A DNA stretch of 64,000 nt, taken from the NCBI RefSeq assembly GCF_024679095.1, contig NC_066529.1, positions 3,869,094 to 3,933,093 on the forward strand. The letters run 5' to 3'. A program made the position numbers and the translations under genes. This document shows positions 53,990 to 64,000 of this stretch, piece after piece; within the stretch, counting starts at the first letter, position 1, and every line of letters starts with the position of its first letter. This DNA comes from Eriocheir sinensis. Its lineage: Eukaryota; Arthropoda; Malacostraca; Decapoda; Varunidae. The notes under the pieces were generated by a model, which saw only the letters and a program-made list of their open reading frames with translations, did no database searches and was not told the origin of the DNA.

Positions 53990-54520
53990 AAAATTATATA
54001 TGTAGGTCTAAATTCCATAAAAAGTGGAGTGTTAATATTATGATTGTATGATAGTTAATACATCCAGAAAATAAGAAAAAAAACAAGCAGAAATACGTAC
54101 AGGTTAATGAAAGAAAAAAAGTTCCTATACGGTGATGCTGAAACAAAATTAATAGTACATGACCTTACTGAAAAAAATATATATAGGCCTAGTGTAAGTA
54201 GTATAATGGTATATGATAGTAAAAACATCTAGAAATACGATAAAAAAACAAGGTGGCATACTGGTTAATGGAAGAATATGAAGAAAAATGATCTTGGACG
54301 CTGATGATGAAACAAAAATTAAATACATGAATACAGAAAAAAAATGGAGTTTGATAGTATGAAAGTAAATGCATTCAGAAAATATAAAAAAAAACAAGTA
54401 GGCATACATATAAATGGAAGAAAAACAACACTGAATAATCTTAGACGCTAATAATGTTGCAAAATTTAATGTACATGGATTTTAATACAGAAATAAATGG
54501 AGTGTATATATATTAATAGT
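53990..54520 (+). repeat. AT-rich degenerate tandem repeat, 144-166-bp unit
   Basis: CAT(C/T)(C/T)AGAAAATA anchors at about 54061, 54227 and 54371. Units share AAAAACAAG(C/G/T)(A/G)G.CATAC, GGTTAATG(A/G)AAGAA and GACGCTGATGATGAAACAAAA. Strongly diverged, about three copies. Confidence 0.75.
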
Positions 54521-54529
54521 GTGAACAAA

Positions 54530-54780
54530 ATTAAATTGGCGTAATGCACAGACGAGCAAGCAGAAAACCATGCCAAAAAAAGAACCACGCATATATTACT
54601 GAGACCAACCTGGGAAGCGAACGTAATTAATTGAATCCAGGTGTGTGGGTGGACAGGTGAGGCGAGCAAATGAACAGGTTGTCTTGACACGAGAATTTAC
54701 AACACCATCATTAACCTTTCACTCCTCGTTAAGTGAATTACTGTTGCCTTCACTTTACTCAGAAACTTACTCAGAATTGC
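54530..54780. other. unique spacer between tandem repeats
   Basis: Mixed-complexity DNA without a recognised feature. Confidence 0.4.
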
Positions 54781-54784
54781 TATG

Positions 54785-55127
54785 CAGGTGAAATTAGGTG
54801 AGGCGAGGTGATATGAGCATGCAGTGATTCTAATTTTTATAACATTAAAATTAACCTGATTTGTATTTCACGGTTAGTCTTTTCTTTCTTAATTAATTGG
54901 GACACAGAAGGGAGGTGAGGTGAGGTGAGGGGATGTAATATGAAGATGCAGTGGTTTTGTTTCCTATTACGCACACAAAGCTGGTTTATATTTGCCGGTC
55001 TCTATACTTTTCTTAAATGAGACGCATGTAAGGGTGAGGTGAGGTGAGGTGAGGTAAGGAAGTGAGGTGAGGTAAGGAAAGGAAAGGTGAGGTGAGGTAA
55101 TATTAGCATGCTGGAATTTAATTTCTT

Positions 55128-55204
<77 letters not shown>

Positions 55205-55520
55205 ATTAGATAGTCATTTTTTTTCTTAGCTGAGACAGGCAATGGAGGTGGGGTGAGGTGAGACAAGCAGGCAATGATTAAATTTACGTTTCTGGCACTT
55301 TCATTTTCTTTTACCAACGTTTTCTCTCTGCCAGACTCTCATTAGAACGGTCTTTGCCTGTGCTCTCAATAGATTTGCAAGTGAGGTGAGGTGAGAAGCA
55401 GAAAGTGATTAGATTTTATTCAGGCTACCAAAACTCTTTCATTAAAGTTGTCTCATTAGAACTGTAATTACGTGTGCTGCCAAGAGACACTCAGGTGAGG
55501 TGAGGTGAGGTGAGGTGAGA
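54785..55520 (+). repeat. degenerate tandem repeat with (GGTGA)n in each unit
   Basis: Five units spaced 125-165 bp, each beginning with two or more GGTGA pentamers (about 54,798, 54,918, 55,035-55,100, 55,247, 55,385) followed by (G/A)CATGCAGTGATT-like sequence and a T-rich part. An (AC) tract (55131-55201) is inserted in one unit. The array ends in a further GGTGA run at 55,495-55,525. Confidence 0.75.
55131..55201. repeat. (AC)35 microsatellite
   Basis: Uninterrupted AC dinucleotides. Confidence 0.95.
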
Positions 55521-55529
55521 TGAGGTGGC

Positions 55530-55975
55530 ACATTTAGCAGACCGATTATTTTTTAGTATATCACAAATTTTCACCCTCCTCTGTTACTAAAAAGAAGAAG
55601 TTTGTGTTAATATGAGAAGAAAGTTCGTATCAATATGGCAAGTTATAATATATTCTTACTTTCGTCTTTTCAGTCTGCCCGGATGGTTTGGCAGACTCGG
55701 CCATTAGGTATTTCATTAGCAATCATATATGTCAATCTTCGTGTAAATATTGTTGTCACGTATACAAGCAAACCAATCCACAAAGCAACGGTTAGATTAG
55801 GTAATGTAAACTGCAAACATTACACTTTTTTTTTACAATGGGGTTAGATGCGCTTATAGAGTGATCCGTCTTTACCTATATGGGATTAAGATAATATAAT
55901 AGGTTTGGATGTATAGTTTTAGACAGACAGACAGACAGGCAGGTGAGATGGACAGGTAAACGATATGTGCATTTA
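55530..55975. other. unique AT-rich sequence, no gene recognised
   Basis: A 70-codon frame (55635-55847) has no recognised similarity. (ACAG)n occurs at 55,922-55,937. Confidence 0.4.
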
Positions 55976-55984
55976 GTTATCAGG

Positions 55985-56405
55985 TAGAAGGAAGTGAAGC
56001 AAGAAGACATGTTTTGAGTAGGAGGGGAAGGTGAGAGGGCAAGGAGGAGGAGGAGGAGGAGGAGAGAAAAAACAGCACAGTGATAAAAATAAAGCAAGAG
56101 AAGAAACAAAAAATGAGATAACGAAGAAAGAAACAAAGGGAAAAAAATATGGAGGAGAAAAAAGACATGATGAGGTGGAGGAGGAAAACGTAATGAGAGA
56201 GGGAACAAAGAAAGAAGAAGCGAAGGAAGAGCGGAAGCGAGGAGGAGGAGAAGGAGGAGGAGGAGGAGAAGGAGGAGGAGGAGGAAGGTTGACAAGACAC
56301 TGTGCCACCTGTTCTGTGTCTCTCCACATTAACATTGATTATTTGCACGTCTCTGCACACCTGTCCTCCTCCTCCTCCTCCTCCTCCTCCTCCTCCTCCT
56401 CGTCG
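55985..56405. repeat. (GGA)n purine block followed by complementary (TCC)n
   Basis: GGA-rich at 56,040-56,065 and 56,238-56,286; (TCC) at 56364-56402. The two parts are reverse complements about 80 bp apart, so a large hairpin is possible. The 304-codon + frame spanning it is an artefact. Confidence 0.85.
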
Positions 56406-56409
56406 ACTT

Positions 56410-56958
56410 TCCTCCTCTTCCTCCCTCTCGTCGACTTTCTTTACATTTTTTACTTTGTTTCTTCTGCCATTGTTCTCTTTCTTCCTCCTCCTTCTTTTTC
56501 TTTCTTCTTCTTTCTTCTTCTTCTTCTTCTTTTCAATTTACTCCTTTTTTTATCATCCTCATTTTCTTCCCCCCCTCCTCCTCCTCCTCCTCCTCCTCCT
56601 TTTCTTACATTCTCTTCTTTTTTTTGTTTCCTGTTTTTTCCTTTCCTTGCTTTTTCCTCTCAGTCTTTTCTGTCATTATTCTTCCTCCTTCTCATCCTTC
56701 ATTTTTTTCTCTCTTCCAGTTTTCTTTTCCTCTTTGTTCTTTGCTCATATTTCGTGCTTCCCTTTTTTCCACTTTTTTCTTCCTCTATTTTTTTTTTTGC
56801 CTTGTTGACGTATTTCATCTTTATCATCCTTCTCTTTTTCCTTCTCTTCCTTTTCCTCCTTCTCCACTTTCTTTACTTTTTCTTCCTCTTCTTCGTTTTT
56901 TTCTTCCTATTATTAATTTTCTCTTCTTTCTCGTCTATTCCATGATTTTCTTTTCGTG

Positions 56959-57035
<77 letters not shown>

Positions 57036-57600
57036 TCACTCACCCACTCTTTCTTTCTCCTCTATTTCTTTCTTTCTTTTTTTTTTCGTTTTTGTAACCC
57101 TTCTTAAATTTTCCTTTCTCTATCTCCTTCTCTCATTTTTTTTCGTTCATTTTTTTACTTTTTTCTCCTTTTTTTCTGTCCGTCACGACCTTTGTTCTTT
57201 TGTGCTTTATTCCTCCTCACCTGCATCAAGCGTTTATCAAGTTTTTTTTTGCTTTGAAGTGCTTTTTGTTTTGTTTTTTTACGTTTTTTTCCCCTCGACG
57301 CTTTTTGCTTTAATCTGTTTTGTTTTTGTTTTGTTTTGCTTTCTTCCTCCGGCTCGTTCAGTTTTATTTTACCTTTTGGAATTTCGCATCTGTGTCATTT
57401 CGCTCGACTTGTGCAACCGTTTTGATTCTGTGTATTGCCTCGGTGTGATTTTTTGATTGAGTTTTATTCCCTTCCTCGTGTGTAATCTGCCTGTCTGTCT
57501 GTCTCTGTATCTATATCTGTGTATCTATCAGTGTAATTCAACATGTGTAATCTGTTTCTCTGTCTGTCTCCGTCTATATCTGTATTTATCTCTCTGCCTG
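56410..57600 (+). repeat. T/C-rich block with (TC)36
   Basis: TTC/TCC-rich polypyrimidine with uninterrupted TC at 56961-57032, then T-rich sequence (TTTGTTTTG, TTTTTTCGTT). No gene. Confidence 0.8.
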
Positions 57601-59220
57601 TATCGATCTCAGTTTTCATCGTCTTCCTAATCCTCTGTGCTGTTCTTCACCAATCTACTGTAATCTAACGTTGTCCTCGGTCTCCTCTTCTTTATAATCA
57701 CTACTATGTCATTCTTCTCCACTACATGAAGCCCGAATTCCTTTACGCTGTGTTATGGACCGATCCACAGTTAATGCAGTTTTGCCAATGTTCTTTCCCT
57801 TGTCGACGTTCCTGCCTTGCATTTTGTTTTTATTCAGGAGCTTTTATTTGTCTTCTAAAGCTCCCCGTGGTCTTATTACTAACTGGTCTTTGTGATTTGT
57901 CTTTTCCTTCCTCTACTACTACATGATTTCTCTTCTCTTCTCATTTTGTTTCCTCTTGATTCTGCAGCTTATTGTCCTACTTCTTATCTTGCTTGTTCTT
58001 GCCATAAAGCTCTCTGTGTTCTTTTTAACCGATCTTTGTCACTCGCCTTCTCTTCGCCCTCCTCCCTAACTACATACGTTCTCTTCTCTCCTTGTCTTCG
58101 CTATGTTTTCTGTTGATTCTCCACCTTCTTGTTCCTGTTTTTCTCTTGCTCCTGTCTTCTAAAGCTCTCTGTGTTCTTTTTAACCGATCTTTGTCACTCG
58201 CCTTCTCTTCGCCTCCTTCCTAACTACATGGGTTTTCTTCTTTCCTTGTCTTTATTATGTTTTCTGTTGATTCTCCACCTTCTTGTTCCTGCTTTTTCTC
58301 TTGCTCCTGTCTTCTAAATCTCTCTGTGTTCTTATTAACTGATCTTGAGGTTTCTTAACGCTCACTCTCCTTCTTCTCTCTCCTTCCTCCTTGCCTCCTT
58401 GCTTCATTTGATCTTATGTGTCTTGATCCCGCAGCTTCTATTCTCTTACGAACCGATCCGCAGCTAATTAGATTTGTCCCTGTTCTCCTCTTTCTCTTCC
58501 TCTCCTTGTTTCCTCTTCGTCTTTCTCCAGTTTTCTTGTTTATTTAGTTTCCTCTTTCCTGTCTTCGCTCTCCTGTTCTCTCACTGACTGATCTACTGCT
58601 AACTATATAAAATTTTGTCCTCCTCCTCCTCCTCCTCCTCTTCTACCTTCTCCGCTCCTTGTCTTCTCTTCCTCGTCATCCTTTCATTTAACTTTCTCTC
58701 TCTTGTTTCTGTATCGCTTCTTGTCTTCATCCTCTTGTTTTCTTTTTGACGGTTCAACTGTTAAGCTGATTTGGCCTTTTCCTCCTCGTCCTCCTCGTCT
58801 TCGTTTTCCTCCCGTTCTCCTTCCTTTCATTTAATTTTCCCTCTCTTGGTTCTGTAGCTTCCTGTCTTCGTCCTCTTGTCCTCGTATTGACCGATTCACA
58901 GCTAACTAACTTTGTGCCTGTCCTCCTCCTCCTCCTCCTCCCCTTCCTCCTTCTCCTCTTCCTCTTCCCTTCGTCCCCTGTTCATATTGTTTTCTCTTTT
59001 GATACTCTAGTTTTCATGCTTTTTTTTTTTATTTAATCTCAACTCCTGTGTGAATGTAGTTACTCATTTTTACGTATTTCTCTATTAAATTTCAACTCCG
59101 GTAAGAATAAAGTTACTGCTTCTAAATACACCTGACTTTTAATCAAACATCCCTAACCGTATATATTTCAATGACACTCAAACTCCACTTCTCTCACTGA
59201 CCGATTTCCTACTTTATCCT
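57600..59220 (+). repeat. degenerate tandem array, about 150-155-bp unit
   Basis: Clearest units: TCTAAAGCTC(T/C)C(T/C)GTG at about 57,853, 58,003, 58,158 and 58,313 (150, 155, 155 bp), each followed by AACCGATCTTTGTCACTCGCC, TTGATTCTCCACCTTCTTG or variants. Older units with GACCGAT(C/T)(C/A)ACAG(C/T)TAA continue at about 57,758, 58,450, 58,590, 58,747, 58,897 and 59,197. Confidence 0.8.
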
Positions 59221-59720
59221 CCTCCTCCTCCTCCTCCTCGTCTTCTCCTCGTCTTCCTCGTCCTCTCATTCCTATCCCACATTTTTTCCCTCGATCTCGT
59301 TCTTTGTTCTTTTCCTCCTCCTCTTCCTCTTCGTCTCCTCTTCGTCTTCCTCCTCGTTATCTCCTATCCCTCATTTTTTCCCCTCGATCTCCTACTTTTT
59401 CTTCTTCTCTTCCTTCTTCTCCACCTCCTGCTCTTCGTCTTCTCTTCGTTCTCCTTCTCGTTCTCTCCTACCCTTATTTTCTTTTCTCTCGATCTCGTAC
59501 TGTGTTCTTTTCCTCCTCCTCCTCTTCGTCCTCCTCTTCTTCGTCTCCTCTTCGTCTTCCTCCTTGGTCTCTCTTATCCTTCATTTTTTCCCCCGATTTC
59601 CTACTTTGTCCTCCTTCTTCTCTTCCTCCTCCTCGTCTTCTCTTCGTTTCCCTCCTCGACCTCTCTCCTGTCCCTCATTTTTCCCCCTGATCCAGAAGCT
59701 TGTTACTATGTCCCCTCGTC
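59220..59720 (+). repeat. polypyrimidine tandem repeat, 93-105-bp unit
   Basis: TCGATCTC(G/C)T(T/A)CT anchors at 59291, 59384, 59489 and (CCGATTTCCTACTTTG) 59593. Units share CTTCGTCTTCCTCCT and TATCC(C/T)TCATTTTTTCCCC. Confidence 0.85.
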
Positions 59721-59878
59721 GGCGTTCCTCGGTGTTTATATTTGTCAGTGGCGCCGCTTATCACCTCACATTTGTCGGCTCGGCATAATAGGCGAAGTTT
59801 TTGTGTCCCTGCCTCTCCTTGCCCTGCCTTCGTTACGCCGTGTTCGCTGCGTCACACTTCACCATACGCGGTTCTTAG

Positions 59879-59939
<61 letters not shown>
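59879..59939. repeat. (TC)n(TG)n compound microsatellite
   Basis: TC to 59899 passes into TG to 59939. Confidence 0.95.
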
Positions 59940-59941
<2 letters not shown>

Positions 59942-60009
59942 ACTTTCTGTATCTTTGTGTTTACCTTCACGGATTATTTTTTTCGTTTTATTTTATCGCT
60001 GGGATTGTC

Positions 60010-60240
60010 TCGGGAAGGGAAGAAAGGAGGGAAGAAAAGAAGGAAGGAGGGAGGGAAAGGGAAGAAGGGAAGGAATGAAAGTAGGAGGGAGTGAAGAAAC
60101 ATGGAAAGAAAGAAGGGAAGAAAAGAAGGAAGGAAGGAAAAGGGAAGGGAAGGAATGAAAGTAGGAGGGAGGGAAGAAGTGAAGGAAGGAAGGATGAATG
60201 GAAGGAAAAAGGAAGGAAGGAATCAAGGGAGGAAAAAAAA
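60010..60240 (+). repeat. GGAA-rich purine minisatellite, 78-bp unit
   Basis: GGAATGAAAGTAGGAGGGAG recurs at 60,071 and 60,149 (78 bp apart) within GGAAGGAAGG sequence. Confidence 0.85.
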
Positions 60241-60375
60241 AACATGATGCATAATAACCAATTTTTTTGTCTGTTTATCCGTCGGTCTTTTTTGTCTTTG
60301 TCCGTGTTTGTTTTATTTATTATTTTTTACAAGTAGAATTTTTAATACGATTGACTATGTACCTCTCAACACTCA

Positions 60376-60376
<1 letters not shown>

Positions 60377-60433
<57 letters not shown>

Positions 60434-60461
60434 GCTACTACTACCACCACCACCACCACCC
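60377..60461. repeat. (TAC)n(CAC)n trinucleotide array
   Basis: TAC triplets with one GCT interruption pass into CAC triplets. Confidence 0.95.
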
Positions 60462-60469
60462 AAAGGAAG

Positions 60470-60670
60470 GTCAGCCAGGCGGGGTCCCACATATGCTTTC
60501 GTTCCCATCTTTTCCTCTCATCCTCACGCTCCCGAATCTCGCATGCGCTCTCGACGGTCTATTTCAGGGCTGCGTTGCTACCTCGAGTGTGCCAAGGCGA
60601 GGGGGCGCGTCAGTCACTCCTTCTTGCGCCACTTAGACAGTCAAAGGAAGGGCGGAGGGCATGGGCGCAA
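60470..60670. other. unique GC-balanced patch, no gene recognised
   Basis: Non-repetitive (CATGCGCTCTCGACGG, CTCGAGTGTGCC). Frames run through it but continue into repeats. No similarity recognised. Confidence 0.35.
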
Positions 60671-60679
60671 CGGGAGGAG

Positions 60680-61260
60680 AGGAGGATAGGTAGACTTAGG
60701 TAGGGTTGGGCGAGCGGGGCTAGAAAAGGAGAGGAGATGAGAGGAAAGAGGAGATACGAGGGTGATGTTTGAAGGTCTTATGATAGGGATGGTGAAGAAA
60801 TGGAAGCTTGGGGGTGGCAGGTGGTGGAGTGAAGGATTGAAGAGAGAGAAAGAGAGATAGAGGGGATAGTAAAGGAGACATGGGAAGGAGTATGGAGTGA
60901 ATCAAGAAACGAATGCATTAAAAGAAGAGGTCGAGAATGAGGGAAATGGAGGATGGGGGATGGAAGGTGGAGTGAAGGATTAGAAAGGGAGAGATAGATA
61001 GATAGGAGCAGTAAAGAAGACATGGGAAGGAGTATGGAGTGATATCAAGAAACGAATGCATTAAAAGAAGAGATCGAGAATGAGGGAAATGGAGGATGGG
61101 GGTTGAGAGGTGGTGGAGTGAATGATTAGAAAGGGAGAGAAAAAGAGATTGAAGGAGTAGTAAAGAAGACAGTCATGGGAAGGGATTGGGAGTGAGAAAA
61201 CGAGGTGGATGAAGGAAACGAGTGCATAATATAAAATAAAATAAAGGCTCGAGAATGCAT
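60680..61260 (+). repeat. purine tandem repeat, about 142-bp unit
   Basis: ATCAAGAAACGAATGCATTA at about 60,901 and 61,044, and AAACGAGTGCATAAT at 61,217; units share GGTGGAGTGAA(G/T)GATT and GACATGGGAAGGAGTATGG. Confidence 0.85.
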
Positions 61261-61289
61261 AGATAGAAAAACATGGAGTGGCGTGGGCG

Positions 61290-61520
61290 GCGTGGGGGCG
61301 TCTCGTGTGTGTATGTGTGTGTGTGTGTGTGCCAGGTGGCGGGCGGGGGTGTGCTGTCGCTATCAGTCCCGCTAATGGCCCGCGCGGAGCTGCTGACGCC
61401 CCCGAACCTGATGTGTGTAAGTGCCGTCATCGCGCGCGCCCGGCACAATTAATCTGCCTTCAAGTCGCCGGCCGCAGGACCATGAATCTAGCCAGACAGC
61501 CGGGCCACTCCAACCCCCAA
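61290..61520. promoter_or_regulatory. GC-rich sequence-complex patch (candidate regulatory)
   Basis: GC-rich (CGCGCGCGCC at about 61,431) with CGCTAATGG, CACAATTAATC and TATCAGT motifs, after a short GT tract. It stands out from its low-complexity neighbours. No coding homology. Confidence 0.2.
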
Positions 61521-62400
61521 TGACCCTTCTCTCCCTGGCCACTCACTCCTCTCCCTGGCCACTCCCACTCTCCCTCTTTCTCCCTCCTCCGTGGCCCTTC
61601 CTCTTCCTCCCTCCCTCTCCCTCTCCTTTCTCTCCCAAGACGACCCTCACCTCTTGCCCTCGCTCACTCCCTCTCCCAAATCAAATATCCCTCTCCCCCC
61701 CCTCTCTCTCTTCCTTGTATCTACCCCCCTTCGTTTTTATTTCCTTCCCATTTTTCGTATTTTCTCCCTTACTCCTTTTCCTCTTCCTCTTCTCCGTTTC
61801 TCTATTACCCCCATTATTCATACGTTTTCATTGTAGCGGGTTTTTTTATACTCTTTTTGTTGCCCTTGAGCTGTCTCCTTTGTTGTAAAAAAATATAAAA
61901 TTCTCTCCCTATCTTTTCTCTTTCCCCTCCTCCTACTGTCTCTTCTCCGTTTCCCATTCCTCTATCATTTCTTTTTCCTTCTTATTGCTTCCTATCCCTT
62001 TCCCTGTTTTCTCTTCATTTTCCCTCTCCCTTCATTTTCCTCTTTTCTTCCTCCTTTTCTCATTACCACTCCTTCTGTTGCCCTTTCTCATCCCTTCTCT
62101 CTTCTTCTCCATCCCTTCCCTTCTTCCTTCTCTTCCTCATTCACTCCTTGTCTGTCCCTTCTTTTCTGTCCCTTGCCCTCTTCCTCCATCATCCCCTTCC
62201 CTCCCTCCCTCCTTTCCTCCCTACTCTTCCCTTCTCTCTTCCCTTCTCCTTACCCTTCTTATCCATCCCTTCCCTTCTCCCTTCTCTTCCTCATTCACTC
62301 CTAGTCTGTCCCTTCTTTTCTGTCCCTTGCCCTCTTCCTCCATCATCCCCTTCCCTCCCTCCCTCTCCCTGCCTCTCCTCCCTCTGAACTCCACCCTAAG
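61520..62400 (+). repeat. polypyrimidine block with a 154-bp tandem duplication
   Basis: 62,105-62,240 and 62,260-62,380 are near-identical over TCTTCCTCATTCACTCCT..TCTGTCCCTTC and CCTCTTCCTCCATCATCCCC, about 154 bp apart. The rest is C/T-rich. Copy C of the T-run repeat family interrupts it at 61,832. Confidence 0.85.
61832..61890 (+). mobile_element. dispersed repeat copy C (3' part only)
   Basis: TTGTAGCGGG, a short T-run, TTGCCCTTGAGCTGTCTCC and TTTGTTGTAAAAAAATA match the last about 60 bp of copies A and B. The 5' portion is absent, as in 5'-truncated retroposons. Confidence 0.65.
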
Positions 62401-62488
62401 CAGGTGTGTCAAGGTGCAAGGGGGTCACTTTTTTATAAGTCTGCCTCATGAACTTTTTTTTTCTCTTTTCGTGGGTGTTGGTGGTGGC

Positions 62489-62491
<3 letters not shown>

Positions 62492-62526
<35 letters not shown>
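62492..62526. repeat. (GT)17 microsatellite
   Basis: Uninterrupted GT dinucleotides. Confidence 0.95.
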
Positions 62527-62531
<5 letters not shown>

Positions 62532-62577
62532 GAAGGGGGGAGGGGGAGAGGGGTTAGTTGTGCCCTTATCTAACTTT

Positions 62578-62652
62578 TCCTCCTCCTCCTCTTTCTCCTC
62601 TTCCTCCTCCTCCTCCTCCTCCTCCTCCTCCTCCTCCTCCTCCTCCTCCTCC
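62578..62652. repeat. (TCC)n microsatellite
   Basis: TCC triplets with two TTT interruptions, uninterrupted from about 62,601. Confidence 0.95.
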
Positions 62653-62654
62653 CG

Positions 62655-62930
62655 GATAGGATAGAGAGGACAATGTGTGGGGAGAAAAATGACGTGTGGG
62701 GAGTAAGTTTTAGTTTGGGGAGGATAAAATAACGTATGGGGAGTAACTGCGAATCCCCGTCTTTATGATTTCTGGGCGTGGGGAGGAGAATGACGTGTGG
62801 GGAATAGATTTCAATGATCCCCAAGCAAAAAAACATGCTTCAGGGGGGATGGGGAGGGGAGGGTGGGGAGCGGGGGTGATAATCTCGCCTAATCCTCCCT
62901 GGCGTCTGTCTTGAGGTGTAATGTGGTGTG
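62655..62930. repeat. short degenerate repeats of GACGTGTGGGGA
   Basis: (AT)GACGTGTGGGGA(G/A)TA at 62,690 and 62,789 and AACGTATGGGGAGTA at 62,730. The remainder is unique, G-rich sequence. Confidence 0.55.
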
Positions 62931-62934
62931 AGGG

Positions 62935-63430
62935 GGGCAGCTTTTTCTCCCCCTCTTTTCCTCCCCTCACTCCTCTAACCTCCCCCCGTTCCTTCCTCCC
63001 CCTCTCTCCGATCTGCCCGTGCCTTTCCTTTCTTCTTTTCTTTCCTTCCTTTCTCTCTTCTCCTGCCCTCCCGTTCCTACTCTCCCCTCTTCTTTCTTTT
63101 CCTTATTCTCTTTTTCTGTCTCGTTCCTTCCCCTTCTCTCCTTTCCTTCCCTTCCTTTCTCTCCTCTTTTGCCTTGCCGGGCCTTCTTCCCCTCTCTCCT
63201 TCTTCCCTTCCTTTCTCTTCTACCTTTCTGTCCTTCCCCTTTTTTCTCCCATCCTCTCGTCCTTTCCCCTCCCATCTCCTACTCTCCTTTCCTTCCCCCT
63301 CTTCTTACCTTTCCTTCTACACCCCATATCCTTCCCTTTCCCTTCTTACCCCACCTTACCTTATCTTCCACCCTCCCGTCCTCTCCCCTCCTCCCCCTCC
63401 CTTCCTTCCCTTCTCCCCTTCCCGTGCATG
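62935..63430 (+). repeat. polypyrimidine block
   Basis: C/T-rich low complexity (CCTTCC, TCTCCTTT units). Frames on both strands are compositional. Confidence 0.8.
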
Positions 63431-63510
63431 AAGCTACGCGGGGCACATTCCTGCATAACTTCCTGACTTAAGTTAATATTCATCGTCTATTCACACGCAT
63501 CATATACCCC

Positions 63511-63512
<2 letters not shown>

Positions 63513-63594
<82 letters not shown>
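63513..63594. repeat. (TG)41 microsatellite
   Basis: Uninterrupted TG dinucleotides. Confidence 0.95.
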
Positions 63595-63595
<1 letters not shown>

Positions 63596-63700
63596 CCTCC
63601 CCCCTCACGTATTTATATAAGTCGCATAACACATGGAACAGGGGGAGGGGAGGGGGGGGAGGGGGGGTGATGACGATGATAAGAAAATCCAGACGTGTGT

Positions 63701-63827
<127 letters not shown>

Positions 63828-64000
63828 CTCCTCTCTTCTTCCTTCTCCTTGGTTCTCTCCCCTTTTTTTCCTTATTTTTGTCTCCCTTCTTACTTCTCCC
63901 TATTCTTCCTCTTCCTTATCTCTGCCTCTTATCTCTTCTTATCCTTGGTTCTGCCCTCTTCTTCCTTCTTATCTTTATGTCTCCTTTCTTCCACTTGGCC

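Noticed and set aside
56031..56945. 304-codon plus-strand frame
   Set aside because: It spans GGA repeats, unique sequence and TCC/TTC repeats, which alone explain the absence of stops.

Overview
The window is eukaryotic nuclear DNA. One split gene with GT-AG introns lies in a background of microsatellites, tandem arrays and kilobase-long strand-asymmetric purine or pyrimidine blocks. The gene's architecture and the TTAGG pentamers (the common arthropod telomere unit) point to an arthropod. The extreme microsatellite density and a dispersed repeat that resembles sequences I associate with crabs and shrimps make a decapod crustacean the best guess. That assignment is inference.

The only protein-coding gene I can support is on the + strand between 15,696 and 25,321. 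Sixteen exons join in frame with matching phases into 957 codons. The product has a proline-rich N-terminus, a TIR-like domain, a DBB domain (Dof/BCAP/BANK), an ankyrin-like segment and a tail rich in prolines and tyrosine motifs. This is the Dof/stumps-BCAP-BANK adaptor family. In insects the member is Dof (stumps), the cytoplasmic adaptor of FGF-receptor signalling. The tail carries likely SH2 and SH3 ligand motifs (YKNL, YLEM, YVDD, YLQP, PPPRPKP).

Left flank (1-15.6 kb): microsatellites, a 1.3-kb polypyrimidine array (7.4-8.7 kb), a satellite of about 160 bp whose monomers each carry TTAGG pentamers (9.4-11.45 kb), a short CCTAA tract in the opposite orientation (12.19 kb), a 148-bp satellite with alternating monomer types (12.64-13.69 kb) and a small hAT-like MITE (14.67 kb). 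Inside the gene, introns 1, 3, 7 and 15 contain degenerate tandem repeats lying against splice sites. In introns 3 and 15 the repeated unit itself contains a splice-site-like sequence.

Right flank (25.3-64 kb): no supportable coding gene. It holds two tRNA-like SINE fragments near the 3' end of the gene, TA/GT/GA microsatellites, a MITE with long inverted repeats (37.99-38.25 kb), copies of two dispersed repeat families, and alternating purine and pyrimidine blocks (the longest about 5 kb, 48.4-53.4 kb) built from degenerate tandem units of about 75-165 bp. A few sequence-complex, GC-rich islands (28.0-28.76, 37.08-37.5, 45.07-45.24, 46.2-47.65 and 61.3-61.5 kb) could be promoters or enhancers of genes outside the window, but nothing in the sequence proves this. 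I saw no rRNA gene, intact tRNA gene, CRISPR array, bacterial feature, or transposase or reverse-transcriptase reading frame.
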